Origin: Martinezella hainanensis
GTDB lineage: Bacteria; Pseudomonadota; Alphaproteobacteria; Rhizobiales; Rhizobiaceae
Length of the DNA stretch: 64,000 nucleotides
NCBI RefSeq assembly: GCF_900094555.1
Contig: NZ_FMAC01000004.1
Span: 372,001 to 436,000 of the forward strand
Direction: 5' to 3'
The notes below the pieces were generated by a model. That model made no database searches, was not told the DNA's origin, and saw only the letters and a program-made list of their open reading frames with translations. Position numbers and translations under genes: made by a program. Positions 42,665-51,803 of the stretch are shown one piece after another (within the stretch, counting starts at the first letter, position 1; each line of letters starts with the position of its first letter).

Positions 42665-45337
42665 ATGGGCAGAAGCAATTCGGCGGCGTTGAGCGGTCGC
42701 CCCGACCGTTTATCGCTATCGAGCGTGGTTTGGCGTCAGGTCAAAGGCCTGACAGGTTTCGCGATACTGTTCCTGCTGGCGCTTGCGGTTGCGGCGCTGG
42801 CGACCTGGAACGTCATGGACCCCAGCTACTCCTATGCAACTGCCAATGCGCCGACCAATCTGCTTGGCTTTCCCGGTGCCGCTTTTGCCGACATCATGAT
42901 GCAGTCGCTCGGCCTTGCTTCGGTTCTGGCGATGCTACCCGCCGTCGCCTGGGCCTTTGCGCTGATTACCAACCGCAAGCTTCATCGGGTGCCCTCGCGC
43001 CTCGGCGCCTGGTTCGGCAGCTGCATTGTCGCGGCCGGATCCATCGCCTGCTTCCCGGCGCCGCCGACCTGGCCGATCCCGAACGGTATCGGCGGTGTCG
43101 TCGGTGATCTTCTTCTGCGGCTTCCAGCCCTCTTCATCGGCACCTATCCGAGCGGTGTGGTGGCCATCATCATCGGTTCGGTTCTCGCCGTTCCGGCCAT
43201 CTGGCTCATGCTCTTCGCCTCAGGCGTCATCGGCGAAAATCTCGTGGAAGACGAGGATGACGAGGACGACTACGAGGAAACCCGCAGCCGCGCCCGCCGG
43301 GTCGGCGACGCGGACGAGGATGATGACCGCGGCAGCTTCCTGAGCAATTTCATGGCTTTCGGCGCTGTCATGCATGCCTGGTACAACACGCAGGCTCGTC
43401 TTCGCCGGCTGTTCGGCATGGGTCCGCGCAAGCGCCGCGACCATGCTTTCGACGCGCCCTATGACTTCAATGATGACGAATTCGGCACGCTGAACGAGCC
43501 GGTGCGCGCCAAGGCGCCGATGGCTCGGGGCGACCGTCTCGATCCGTCGATGGATGGCCCGGCCGCGCGTCGCGTTGTGTCCGCGCCCTCGATCAGCCTC
43601 GGAGACGACGAGGATGAGGACGAGGATTCGCTTTACGATCGCGATCCGCGGCGTCCGGCCGATATTCTGCCCGACGACGAGGATGAGGATTGGCCGTTAG
43701 CCCCGGCTACACCGAAGGGAGCCGCCGCCGGCCATCGCGTCACCCCGGCTGCGCCGCGCCCGAAGCCTGGCGCTCGGGCCGAACGCGAGGCGCAGACGTC
43801 CTTTATCCGTCCCTACGGTTTCCAGCTTCCCGCCGTTCACCTGCTTGCCGAGCCGAAGGCCGTCGCCCGCGATGCGACGCTCTCGGCCGATGCGCTGGAG
43901 CAGAATGCCCGCATGCTCGAAGGCGTGCTCGAAGACTTCGGCGTCAAGGGCGAGATCATCCATGTCCGTCCCGGTCCGGTCGTCACGCTATACGAATTGG
44001 AGCCGGCGCCCGGCATCAAGTCGTCCCGCGTCATCGGTCTTGCCGATGATATCGCCCGCTCGATGAGCGCGATCGCTGCCCGCGTCGCCGTCGTTCCCGG
44101 TCGCAATGCCATCGGCATTGAACTGCCGAACTCGACGCGCGAGACGGTCTATCTGCGCGAACTCGTCGCCAGCCGTGATTTCGAGACCTCCAAGGCCAAG
44201 CTTGCTATGTCGCTCGGCAAGACGATCGGCGGCGAGCCCGTTATCGCCGATCTCGCCAAGATGCCGCATCTGCTTGTCGCCGGCACCACCGGCTCGGGCA
44301 AGTCGGTCGCGATCAACACCATGATCCTGTCGCTGGTCTATCGCATGACGCCGGAGCAGTGCCGCCTGATCATGATCGATCCGAAGATGCTGGAGCTTTC
44401 CGTCTATGACGGCATCCCGCACCTCCTGTCGCCCGTCGTCACCGATCCGAAGAAGGCCGTCGTCGCGCTCAAATGGACCGTCCGCGAGATGGAAGAGCGC
44501 TACAAGAAGATGTCGAAGATCGGCGTGCGCAACATCGACGGCTTCAACACGCGCGTCGAGCAGGCCGTCGCCAAGGGCGAGGCGATCAGCCGTACGGTGC
44601 AGACCGGTTTCGATCGCCAGACCGGCGAGGCGATCTACGAGACGGAAGAATTCGACCTGAAGCCGATGCCCTATATCGTCGTCATCATCGACGAAATGGC
44701 CGATCTGATGATGGTCGCAGGCAAGGATATCGAAGGTGCCGTGCAGCGTCTGGCGCAGATGGCGCGTGCCGCCGGCATCCATGTCATCATGGCGACGCAG
44801 CGCCCCTCGGTCGACGTCATCACCGGCACCATCAAGGCGAACTTCCCGACGCGCATCTCCTTCCAGGTGACGTCGAAGATCGACAGCCGCACCATTCTCG
44901 GCGAGCAGGGTGCAGAGCAGCTGCTCGGCATGGGCGACATGCTCTACATGGCCGGCGGCGGGCGCATCCAGCGCGTTCACGGCCCCTTCGTCTCCGACGG
45001 CGAGGTGGAGGATATCGTCGCCTATCTGAAGACGCAGGGGGCACCGCAATATCTCGATGCCATCACCGCCGATGACGACGAAGACGATGATGGCCATGGT
45101 CCGGCCGGCACTTCCAATCTCGCCGATTCGGAAGACCCCTATGACCAGGCGGTCGCGATCGTCCTGCGTGACGGCAAGGCTTCGACCTCCTACATCCAGC
45201 GTCGTCTCGGCATTGGCTACAATCGCGCGGCATCGCTGATCGAGCGCATGGAGCAGGAAGGCGTGATCGGCCCGGCCAATCATGCCGGCAAGCGCGAAAT
45301 TCTCGTTCCGACCGAAGCCGATATCCTCGACCGCTGA
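42665..45337 (+). CDS. ftsK: DNA translocase FtsK
   Basis: An 890-residue protein: four N-terminal membrane helices (about 25-200), an acidic, charge-alternating linker ([20 protein letters not shown]), then motor domain with Walker [15 protein letters not shown], Walker [13 protein letters not shown] and RPSVDVITG, and the C-terminal gamma winged helix ([20 protein letters not shown]) that reads KOPS. Aligns chromosome ends at the septum for XerCD. Starts in a 270-base gap downstream of amtB. Confidence 0.96.
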   Translation: MGRSNSAALSGRPDRLSLSSVVWRQVKGLTGFAILFLLALAVAALATWNVMDPSYSYATANAPTNLLGFPGAAFADIMMQSLGLASVLAMLPAVAWAFALITNRKLHRVPSRLGAWFGSCIVAAGSIACFPAPPTWPIPNGIGGVVGDLLLRLPALFIGTYPSGVVAIIIGSVLAVPAIWLMLFASGVIGENLVEDEDDEDDYEETRSRARRVGDADEDDDRGSFLSNFMAFGAVMHAWYNTQARLRRLFGMGPRKRRDHAFDAPYDFNDDEFGTLNEPVRAKAPMARGDRLDPSMDGPAARRVVSAPSISLGDDEDEDEDSLYDRDPRRPADILPDDEDEDWPLAPATPKGAAAGHRVTPAAPRPKPGARAEREAQTSFIRPYGFQLPAVHLLAEPKAVARDATLSADALEQNARMLEGVLEDFGVKGEIIHVRPGPVVTLYELEPAPGIKSSRVIGLADDIARSMSAIAARVAVVPGRNAIGIELPNSTRETVYLRELVASRDFETSKAKLAMSLGKTIGGEPVIADLAKMPHLLVAGTTGSGKSVAINTMILSLVYRMTPEQCRLIMIDPKMLELSVYDGIPHLLSPVVTDPKKAVVALKWTVREMEERYKKMSKIGVRNIDGFNTRVEQAVAKGEAISRTVQTGFDRQTGEAIYETEEFDLKPMPYIVVIIDEMADLMMVAGKDIEGAVQRLAQMARAAGIHVIMATQRPSVDVITGTIKANFPTRISFQVTSKIDSRTILGEQGAEQLLGMGDMLYMAGGGRIQRVHGPFVSDGEVEDIVAYLKTQGAPQYLDAITADDDEDDDGHGPAGTSNLADSEDPYDQAVAIVLRDGKASTSYIQRRLGIGYNRAASLIERMEQEGVIGPANHAGKREILVPTEADILDR

Positions 45338-45473
45338 GGCAGCCCGTCTTTCTGTGTCGCATATCCCGTCTATGTTCAGGGAAATTTGATCGCAGCCCCT
45401 TACCGGCCCTGGGCCGTTGCGCCATGAAGACGCCGACTTTGCGCGCCATGGACGAAGCATGAAGGAGAATTCG

Positions 45474-46145
45474 ATGACAAAGTTTGATGCGCAGCCGTCC
45501 AGCCGACTTTCCCTGACCCGCCGGCATTTCCTCGGCGCCGTGGTCGCGGTCGGTGCGGCAGGCGCTTTGCCGGTTTCGGCCTTTGCGCAGGCCCAAGGCC
45601 AGACGCAGGCAGCAGCTGCGACCACCCTCAATCCCAACATCGCCCAGGCCATCGCCGATCACTTCTCGTCCATCAAGTCGATGAAGGGCGGTTTCCTGCA
45701 GATCGGTCCGCGCGGCGACCAGATGAGTGGCTCTTTCTTCATCCAGCGGCCCGGCAAGATGCGCTTCAATTATGATCCGCCGTCGCGCATGCGCGTGATC
45801 TGCGATGGCAATAACGTGCAGGTCATCAACGACCAGACGCAGACAAGAAACATGTATCAGCTGTCGAAGACGCCGCTGAGCCTGCTGCTCGCCAACAAGA
45901 TCGACCTTTCCGCCGATATGGTGCGCAATGTCGATTCGCAGCCGGATCTGACCAAGATCACGCTCGGCAACCGGACGGTCTTCGGCGATTCCACCATCAC
46001 GATGATTTTCGATTCGAAGACGTACGACTTGCGCCAATGGACCGTCATCGATCCGCAGGGCAAGACGACCGACGTGATCATCAACAATGTGAAGACCAAT
46101 GTCGCCTTCGATGACAGCGTTTTCCGCATTGACTACACGCGCTGA
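45474..46145 (+). CDS. LolA-family outer-membrane lipoprotein carrier with twin-arginine-like signal
   Basis: 223 residues from ATG 45474 (AAGGAG upstream). N-terminal TRRHFLGAVVAVGAAGALPV ends in AFAQA and has a twin-Arg core (RRHFL), so export may be by Tat. The mature part has IKSMKGGFLQIGPRGDQMSG, FFIQRPGKMRFNYDPPSRMR, and TKITLGNRTVFGDSTITMIF, typical of LolA. Function: carries lipoproteins across the periplasm. Confidence 0.88.
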   Translation: MTKFDAQPSSRLSLTRRHFLGAVVAVGAAGALPVSAFAQAQGQTQAAAATTLNPNIAQAIADHFSSIKSMKGGFLQIGPRGDQMSGSFFIQRPGKMRFNYDPPSRMRVICDGNNVQVINDQTQTRNMYQLSKTPLSLLLANKIDLSADMVRNVDSQPDLTKITLGNRTVFGDSTITMIFDSKTYDLRQWTVIDPQGKTTDVIINNVKTNVAFDDSVFRIDYTR

Positions 46146-46228
46146 GCGCCGTCTTCCTTCTCAGCCTTAGGTAAGTGCCGAATGGCGCTTTCCTTTCCGT
46201 AACAGCCGGTCTAAAGCCTTTAGCCTGA

Positions 46229-46271
46229 CTGGAGCGGTTCAGCGTTTCATCGAGTCGCTGAACCGCTCCAG
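46229..46271. repeat. Palindromic hairpin CTGGAGCGGTTCAGCG
   Basis: Arms CTGGAGCGGTTCAGCG and CGCTGAACCGCTCCAG with an 11-base spacer. Similar GC-rich palindromes occur between genes in Rhizobium; it may also terminate lolA transcripts. Confidence 0.7.
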
Positions 46272-46283
46272 CTGTCTGTTTGA

Positions 46284-46330
46284 CGCAATTCCGGATGGAA
46301 AACCGCCGCACACTTTTCCTGGAGTTGCTG
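46284..46330. repeat. RIME-like AATTCC palindrome, inverted copy
   Basis: GCAATTCCGGATGGAAAACC and CCTGGAGTTGC: reverse orientation of the 8908-8951 family. The copy at 47157 lies on the other side of xth. Confidence 0.75.
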
Positions 46331-46348
46331 TAAGGGAAAGGCTTGGGC

Positions 46349-47152
46349 ATGGGATTTTCGATTGCGACCTGGAACATCAACTCGGTGCGGCTGCGCATGC
46401 CCATTGTCGAGCAGTTCGTCCTGCAGGCCCGGCCTGACATTCTCTGCCTGCAGGAAACCAAGGTTCCGAACGAGCTGTTCCCCTATGCGCCGCTCCGGGC
46501 GCTTGGCTATGAGCACATCATCATCCATGGCCAGAAGGGCTATCACGGCGTGGCGATCGCCTCGCGCTTCCCGCTGACCGAGGATCATCGTCAGGATTAT
46601 TGCAATGTCGGCGACAGCAGGCACATCTCGGCGATCTTCGAGCGCGGCGGCCGGCGCATTCGCCTGCATAATTTCTACGTTCCGGCCGGCGGCGACGAAC
46701 CGGATCGGGCTATCAATCCGAAATTCGGCCACAAGCTCGATTTCATCGAGGAGATGAAGAAGCTGCACGCCAATGCCGAGCAGAACACCTCCGCGATCCT
46801 CGTCGGCGACCTCAACATCGCGCCGCTCGAGCATGACGTCTGGTCGCACAAGCAGCTCCTGAAGATCGTCAGCCATACGCCGGTCGAGACCGACGGGCTG
46901 ATCGAGGTGATGAAGCGCGGCGCCTGGCTCGACCTGATGCGCCAGCAGGTGCCGGAAAGCGAGAAGCTCTATACGTGGTGGAGCTACCGTGCCAAGGATT
47001 GGGAGGCTGCAGACCGCGGTCGCCGCCTCGACCATATCTGGTCGTCATCCGACCTCGGCCCGCATCTGCAGCGCATCGAGATCCTGAAGGCCGCGCGCGG
47101 CTGGGATCGCCCGTCCGACCATGTGCCCGTCACGGCGCATTTCAATCTCTAG
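46349..47152 (+). CDS. xth: Exodeoxyribonuclease III family AP endonuclease
   Basis: 267 residues: SIATWNINSVRLRMPIVEQF (conserved Asn), ILCLQETKVPNELF (metal Glu), YHGVAIASRFPL, ILVGDLNIAPLEHDVW and SSDLGPHLQR then PSDHVPVTAHF (catalytic Asp-His). Repairs abasic sites. ATG 46349 chosen over a TTG at 46343. Confidence 0.93.
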   Translation: MGFSIATWNINSVRLRMPIVEQFVLQARPDILCLQETKVPNELFPYAPLRALGYEHIIIHGQKGYHGVAIASRFPLTEDHRQDYCNVGDSRHISAIFERGGRRIRLHNFYVPAGGDEPDRAINPKFGHKLDFIEEMKKLHANAEQNTSAILVGDLNIAPLEHDVWSHKQLLKIVSHTPVETDGLIEVMKRGAWLDLMRQQVPESEKLYTWWSYRAKDWEAADRGRRLDHIWSSSDLGPHLQRIEILKAARGWDRPSDHVPVTAHFNL

Positions 47153-47156
47153 ACCT

Positions 47157-47198
47157 ATTCCAGGAAAAGTGCGAAGCGGTTTTCCGTCCGGAATTGCG
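47157..47198. repeat. RIME-like AATTCC palindrome, direct copy
   Basis: ATTCCAGGAAAAGTGCGAAG then CGGTTTTCCGTCCGGAATTGC; starts four bases after xth ends. Confidence 0.75.
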
Positions 47199-47232
47199 TG
47201 GAAACAAAACGCTCCAAGCGGGATGGCGCGTA

Positions 47233-47688
47233 TTAGGAGAAGCGGCCGAGCATCGCGGCCGCTTGCCTGGCAAGGGCGGCGAAGTTTTCGCGGATTCGGT
47301 TTTGGATGAGCAGGCCGGCATCTGGATATTCTTCGATCAGCCGGTGAAAAAGGGCACGCGTGATGCGGATCACGTCGGCTTCCTCGGCGGCAACAGCCGT
47401 ATATTTCCGCTCTACCAATGTCACCATCGCCAGTTCCGAAAGCATGGTGCCGGCCTGGACCACCGCCTCCACCTGCTTCTGGCCGTCAGCATCGATGGTG
47501 CTGAGTTCGAAACTGCCGCGCGTGATGACATAAGCACATTCGGCGGGAGACTTTTCCCTGAAAAGCGTCTGGCCCTCGTTCACATGACGGCGATCGGCGC
47601 CGAAGGCGATCAGCCGCAGCGGCTCATCGCCCATGCCGTGAAACAGCGGCAGTTGCGACAGCAGTCGGATATCGTCGTTCAGCGCCAT
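47233..47688 (-). CDS. Cyclic-nucleotide-binding domain protein, no DNA-binding domain
   Basis: 151 residues forming one cNMP-binding barrel: LLSQLPLFHGMGDEPLRLIA, EGQTLFREKSPAECAYVITR, and MLSELAMVTLVERKYTAVAA where the phosphate-binding loop would be. The C-terminal helix-turn-helix of Crp/Fnr is missing. It lies 7 bases after the CenR-like regulator and is probably co-transcribed. Confidence 0.88.
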   Translation of the reverse strand: MALNDDIRLLSQLPLFHGMGDEPLRLIAFGADRRHVNEGQTLFREKSPAECAYVITRGSFELSTIDADGQKQVEAVVQAGTMLSELAMVTLVERKYTAVAAEEADVIRITRALFHRLIEEYPDAGLLIQNRIRENFAALARQAAAMLGRFS

Positions 47689-47695
47689 CGATCGC

Positions 47696-48379
47696 CTATG
47701 GAATGATCTTGTAGCCGCCGTTTTCCGTCACCAGGATTTCGGCATTGGAAGGGTCGCGCTCGATCTTCTGGCGAAGGCGGTAGACGTGAGTTTCGAGCGT
47801 GTGAGTGGTCACGCCGGAATTATAGCCCCAGACTTCTTCGAGAAGGATATCGCGGGTCACGACCTTCTGGTCGGCGCGATAGAGATAACGGATGATGGCG
47901 GCTTCCTTCTCCGTCAGGCGGATCTTCTGTCCATCGTCTGTCGTCAAAAGCTTCTGGCTCGGCTTGAAGAGGTAGCGGCCGACGGTGAAGGTCGCGTCTT
48001 CGCTCTGCTCGTGCTGGCGCAGTTGCGCGCGGATACGGGCGAGGAGAACGGCGAAGCGGAAGGGCTTCGTCACATAGTCGTTGGCGCCGGCTTCGAGGCC
48101 GAGAATGGTGTCGGAATCCGTGTCGTGACCCGTCAGCATGATGATCGGCGACTTGAAGCCGTTCTTGCGCAGCAGCTTCACGGCCTCGCGGCCGTCCATA
48201 TCGGGCAGGCCGACATCCATGATCAGGAGATCGACGGGCACTGTACGCGCCGTCTGCACGCCCTTTCCGGCGGTTGCCTCCTGCAGGACATTGAATTCCT
48301 CGTAAAGCGACAATTGCTCGACCAACATTTCGCGCAGGTCGTTGTCATCGTCCACCAGGAGAATGGTGCGTGCGGTCAT
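47696..48379 (-). CDS. cenR: CenR-like OmpR-family response regulator
   Basis: 227 residues: receiver ILLVDDDNDLREML, phospho-acceptor Asp in LLIMDVGLPDMDG, IIMLTGHD, YVTKPFRFAVL, then winged helix (EVWGYNSGVTTHTLETHVYR, LVTENGGYKI). It matches the CenR regulators of cell-envelope integrity in alphaproteobacteria. The kinase CenK is not next to it. The symbol is from recalled similarity, not a search. Confidence 0.75.
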   Translation of the reverse strand: MTARTILLVDDDNDLREMLVEQLSLYEEFNVLQEATAGKGVQTARTVPVDLLIMDVGLPDMDGREAVKLLRKNGFKSPIIMLTGHDTDSDTILGLEAGANDYVTKPFRFAVLLARIRAQLRQHEQSEDATFTVGRYLFKPSQKLLTTDDGQKIRLTEKEAAIIRYLYRADQKVVTRDILLEEVWGYNSGVTTHTLETHVYRLRQKIERDPSNAEILVTENGGYKIIP

Positions 48380-48491
48380 GCCGTTCGGGTCCTCGTTCTA
48401 TTCCCACTTAAGTCCTACGCCAAATTGCATTTTTAGCAAGTCGCGACGCGGCTCAGGCTTGGTCGTTTGGTTGAAACTGCTATGATTTCAA

Positions 48492-49076
48492 ATGAAATCA
48501 CGCGCAAAGCAAAAACATGTGAGGAAAATGCAAAAGACAAGGGCGGGGGCCAGGCGGAGCGCTTCAACGATCGTCGTGCGTGCTGCGCCGGGTAAGAAAA
48601 CGCGGGCGCTGGTGCAGGTGGGAGGCTTGACCGTGCCGGCGGCGATCGGCCGGTCCGGACGCAGTATCCTGAAGCGGGAAGGCGACGGTGCGACACCGAT
48701 CGCGGACATGAAGCTGCTCTATGGCTTCACGCGCAGCGATCGGGTCGGTTCCCTGAAAACGGCCCTGCCGCTGCGGCGTATCCGGAAGGATATGCTCTGG
48801 TGCGACCAGCCGGACGATCCCAATTACAACAGGCTGGTGAAGGCTCCTTTCAGGCTGAGCCACGAGGAATTGCAGCGAGGCGACGGCCTTTACGATGTCT
48901 GCCTGGTACTTGACTGGAATGTGAGCTCGCGCCGGCGCAACCGCGGCTCGGCGATCTTCTTCCATCTGATCAGGCCGGGATACGAGCCGACGGCGGGATG
49001 TGTCGCAGTCAGCCTTCGCGATATGCGGCGTATCCTGCCATCGCTGCGAAGAGGTACGACCGTTCGGGTTGTCTGA
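48492..49076 (+). CDS. YkuD-type L,D-transpeptidase
   Basis: 194 residues with basic N-terminus and YkuD domain: GLTVPAAIGRSGRSILKREG, TPIADMKLLYGF and the active-site motif HLIRPGYEPTAGCVAVSL (His and catalytic Cys). Cross-links peptidoglycan. An ATG at 48528 or GTG at 48519 after GAGG are alternatives. No clear signal peptide is visible, unlike many family members. Confidence 0.88.
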   Translation: MKSRAKQKHVRKMQKTRAGARRSASTIVVRAAPGKKTRALVQVGGLTVPAAIGRSGRSILKREGDGATPIADMKLLYGFTRSDRVGSLKTALPLRRIRKDMLWCDQPDDPNYNRLVKAPFRLSHEELQRGDGLYDVCLVLDWNVSSRRRNRGSAIFFHLIRPGYEPTAGCVAVSLRDMRRILPSLRRGTTVRVV

Positions 49077-49220
49077 AACGTCGGCCGGGGTTAAAATCCC
49101 AACATTCTCCACTATATGGGATTTCGACCGGTGCGCCCATGCGGACCAGGCCGGACCTTTTCTTTTAGAATTTAAATCACGCCTTCACTCCACCCCTTTC
49201 TCATTCTCTGGAGACTTATC

Positions 49221-50051
49221 GTGACCACCCAACCGACAATCACGTTCAATGACGGCAATTCCATTCCGCAGGTCGGCCTCGGCGTCTGGCAGACGCCGGA
49301 AAACGTCGCACCGATGGCTGTCAGCACGGCTTTGAAAGCCGGATATCGCCATGTCGATACCGCAGCCATCTATGAAAACGAGGATGGCGTCGGCGAAGGC
49401 ATGCGCCAGTCTGGCGTTGCCCGCAAAGACATCTATCTCACCACCAAGCTCTGGAACGAGGCGCAGGGCTTTGATTCCACGCTGAAGGCCTTCGACGAGA
49501 GCCTGAAGCGTCTTGGCACCGACTATGTCGACCTCTATCTCATTCACTGGCCGTCGCCGCACCGCAACCGCTATCTCGACACCTGGAAGGCCTTCGTGCG
49601 CCTGAAAGAAGACGGTCGCGCCCGTTCGATCGGCGTTTCCAATTTTGCCGCCGCGCATCTCGAACGCATCATCGGCGAGACCGGCGTGACGCCCGTGTTG
49701 AATCAGATCGAGCTGCACCCGACATTCCAGCAGAAGGAGCTGCGCGCCGTTCACGACAAGCTCGGCATCAAGACCGAATCCTGGAGCCCGCTCGGCCAGG
49801 GCAAGCTTCTGACCAATGCCGTCATCGGCAAGGTCGCCGCCAAGCATGGCCGCACCCCGGCGCAGATCATCATCCGCTGGCACATCGACAACGGCCTGAT
49901 CGTCATCCCGAAATCGGTGACGCCGAGCCGCATCGAGGAAAATCTCAAGGTTTTCGACTTCAAGCTCGATAGCGACGATCTGGCAGAGATGGCCAAGCTC
50001 GATTCGGCCGGCGGCCGTATCGGTCCTGACCCGTTGACGGCAAGCTTCTGA
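49221..50051 (+). CDS. Aldo/keto reductase (2,5-diketogluconate reductase type)
   Basis: 276 residues with the AKR (beta/alpha)8 pattern: PQVGLGVWQTPE, GYRHVDTAAIYENEDGVGEG (catalytic Asp, Tyr), TTKLWN (catalytic Lys), YVDLYLIHWPSP (His), IGVSNF and IPKSVTPSRIEEN that binds NADPH. Reduces aldehydes or diketosugars; specific substrate unclear. Confidence 0.92.
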   Translation: MTTQPTITFNDGNSIPQVGLGVWQTPENVAPMAVSTALKAGYRHVDTAAIYENEDGVGEGMRQSGVARKDIYLTTKLWNEAQGFDSTLKAFDESLKRLGTDYVDLYLIHWPSPHRNRYLDTWKAFVRLKEDGRARSIGVSNFAAAHLERIIGETGVTPVLNQIELHPTFQQKELRAVHDKLGIKTESWSPLGQGKLLTNAVIGKVAAKHGRTPAQIIIRWHIDNGLIVIPKSVTPSRIEENLKVFDFKLDSDDLAEMAKLDSAGGRIGPDPLTASF

Positions 50052-50081
50052 TCGACAGGAGTCGTCGATCATCCATTCGGC

Positions 50082-50113
50082 AAGGCCCGGAGCGCAAGCT
50101 CCGGGCCTTTTTC
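50082..50113 (+). terminator. Rho-independent terminator of the aldo/keto reductase
   Basis: AAGGCCCGGAGC-GCAA-GCTCCGGGCCTT followed by TTT. Strong GC stem with U tract. Confidence 0.85.
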
Positions 50114-50135
50114 GTATGCGTGCTACCGCGTGCCC

Positions 50136-50762
50136 TCAGAGCTGAACCCAGGCGGGTGCCACGGAAGGACCCTTGCCGAGGAAGAAGCCGAAGTGGATGT
50201 TCATCTCGCCGATGGGCTCGATGAAGCGGGCATTGGAGAGAGGCCCGGCATCAACCGCTTCGAAGCCGGCGGCATTGACGAAGCGGGAGACGGCGCCCTT
50301 GGCTTTTTCATCATCGCCGGCGACGAAGACCTGCACCGTTTTACCCTTACGTGCCTCGAGCGGCAGCAGCTGCGCGAAGATGGTGTTGAAGGCCTTTATC
50401 ACCGTTGCCCCAGGCGCGAGGGCCTGGATTTCCTCAGCTGCCGAAGTCGAGTGTCCGACGACGAGGCCACGGAGGTCCGCGGTGACGGGGTTGCTGATAT
50501 CGACTAGCACCTTTCCCTTGAGATTGCCCGCTTCCTTTAATGCTTCCGCTACCGCGCCATAAGGCAATGCCAGAATGATGATATCGGCGAGCTTGGCGGC
50601 GGCAGCAATTCCACCGGCCTCGATATTCTTACCCAGCTCCGCGGCGAAGGACGCAGCCGTTGCCGGGTCGCGATGGCCGATCACCAGATCATAACCCGTT
50701 GCCGCCAGCAGGCGGGCCAGACCTGCGCCCATATTGCCAGTGCCAATCACAGCGATTTTCAT
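50136..50762 (-). CDS. NADP-binding F420-dependent-type oxidoreductase
   Basis: 208 residues with Rossmann start KIAVIGTGNMGAGLARLLAA, VIGHRDPATAASFA, IIILALPYGAVAEAL and DISNPVTADLRGLVVG, ending with KAFNTIFAQLLP. Family members are NADP reductases with F420 or ferric-reductase-like domains; most bacterial ones of this kind act on unknown redox partners. Divergent from a LysR gene. Confidence 0.85.
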   Translation of the reverse strand: MKIAVIGTGNMGAGLARLLAATGYDLVIGHRDPATAASFAAELGKNIEAGGIAAAAKLADIIILALPYGAVAEALKEAGNLKGKVLVDISNPVTADLRGLVVGHSTSAAEEIQALAPGATVIKAFNTIFAQLLPLEARKGKTVQVFVAGDDEKAKGAVSRFVNAAGFEAVDAGPLSNARFIEPIGEMNIHFGFFLGKGPSVAPAWVQL

Positions 50763-50796
50763 ATTCGTCAGCTCCTTTGTTGTTGCCGATGAATGA

Positions 50797-50814
50797 ATAT
50801 GATTATCGTCATAT
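50797..50814. promoter_or_regulatory. LysR-type operator palindrome
   Basis: ATATGA-TTATCG-TCATAT in the 100-base gap between the F420-type gene and its divergent lysR. Symmetry suggests the regulator binds here. Confidence 0.6.
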
Positions 50815-50862
50815 CGAGATAAATGATCTATATGATGTTATACTTGAAATGGGTTGTTTCGA

Positions 50863-51759
50863 ATGGATCGCTTGTCCAGCATGAGTATCTTCGTGAAAGC
50901 GGTTGAGCTCGGCTCGTTCAGCGCTGCCGCGGATGCATTGAACATGTCGCCACAGCTTGTCGGCAAGCATGTGCAATTTCTCGAACAGCATCTGGGCATT
51001 CGGCTTATCAACCGAACCACGCGCCGCCAGCATCTGACGGAGGTCGGAAGCCAGTTTTACGAGCGCTGCCGTAATATCCTCGCTGAGGTCGAATCCGCAG
51101 AGGCCCTGGCAGCGGAGACGCGGGCTGTGCCGCGCGGAAAGTTGAAGATCAACGCGCCAGTTTCATTCGGAATTCATGCCCTCACGCCGAAGCTTCCCAA
51201 ATATCTCGGCGCACATCCGGAGGTTTCGATAGAGCTATCGCTCTCGAACCGTTTGGTCGACTTGATCGACGAAGGCTATGACGCGGTCTTTCGGGTCGGC
51301 GAACTTGTCGACAGCGGCTTGATTGCTCGACGCCTCGATCCCTATCGGCTGGTGATCTGTGCGGCGCCGAACTATCTCCGCTCCCGTGGCGTGCCTTCGA
51401 AGCCGGATGATCTGAAAGAGCATGATTGCCTCATCTTTTCGCATACCATGTTGAGGACGCATTGGGATCTTGAAGGACCGGATGGGAGCGTGAACATTCC
51501 TATCTATGGCCGGCTGATGATCGATAATGGTGAGGCGCTGCTGCAGGCAGCGCTCGCCGGGCTCGGCATCATCCTTCAGCCATTCGAGCTCGTTCGATCC
51601 AGCCTGGAAGCCGGATCGCTAGTGGCCGTCCTGCCCGAATACAATGTGCCGACGCGCTCGCTTCATATCCTCCACGCGCCCGATCGGCGTATCACGCCGA
51701 AGCTCCGCAGTTTTCTCGATTTCGTTTCGTCCGAATTCAGCGGACGCGAATGGGTCTGA
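50863..51759 (+). CDS. LysR-family transcriptional regulator
   Basis: 298 residues: HTH MSIFVKAVELGSFSAAADAL and QLVGKHVQFLEQHLGIRLIN (residues 5-58), then a two-lobe effector domain with KLKINAPVSFGIHALTPKLP. Divergent reductase is a likely target. An upstream TTG at 50854 is in frame but ATG 50863 fits better. Confidence 0.9.
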   Translation: MDRLSSMSIFVKAVELGSFSAAADALNMSPQLVGKHVQFLEQHLGIRLINRTTRRQHLTEVGSQFYERCRNILAEVESAEALAAETRAVPRGKLKINAPVSFGIHALTPKLPKYLGAHPEVSIELSLSNRLVDLIDEGYDAVFRVGELVDSGLIARRLDPYRLVICAAPNYLRSRGVPSKPDDLKEHDCLIFSHTMLRTHWDLEGPDGSVNIPIYGRLMIDNGEALLQAALAGLGIILQPFELVRSSLEAGSLVAVLPEYNVPTRSLHILHAPDRRITPKLRSFLDFVSSEFSGREWV

Positions 51760-51803
51760 TCGGATGGTGGGTTTGTCATCCACCATCTTCTCCTGTCCGG
51801 GTC

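Noticed and set aside
43988-45652. 554-codon minus-strand frame opposite ftsK
   Set aside because: Shadow frame with Asp/His-rich low-complexity sequence; ftsK is clearly real.
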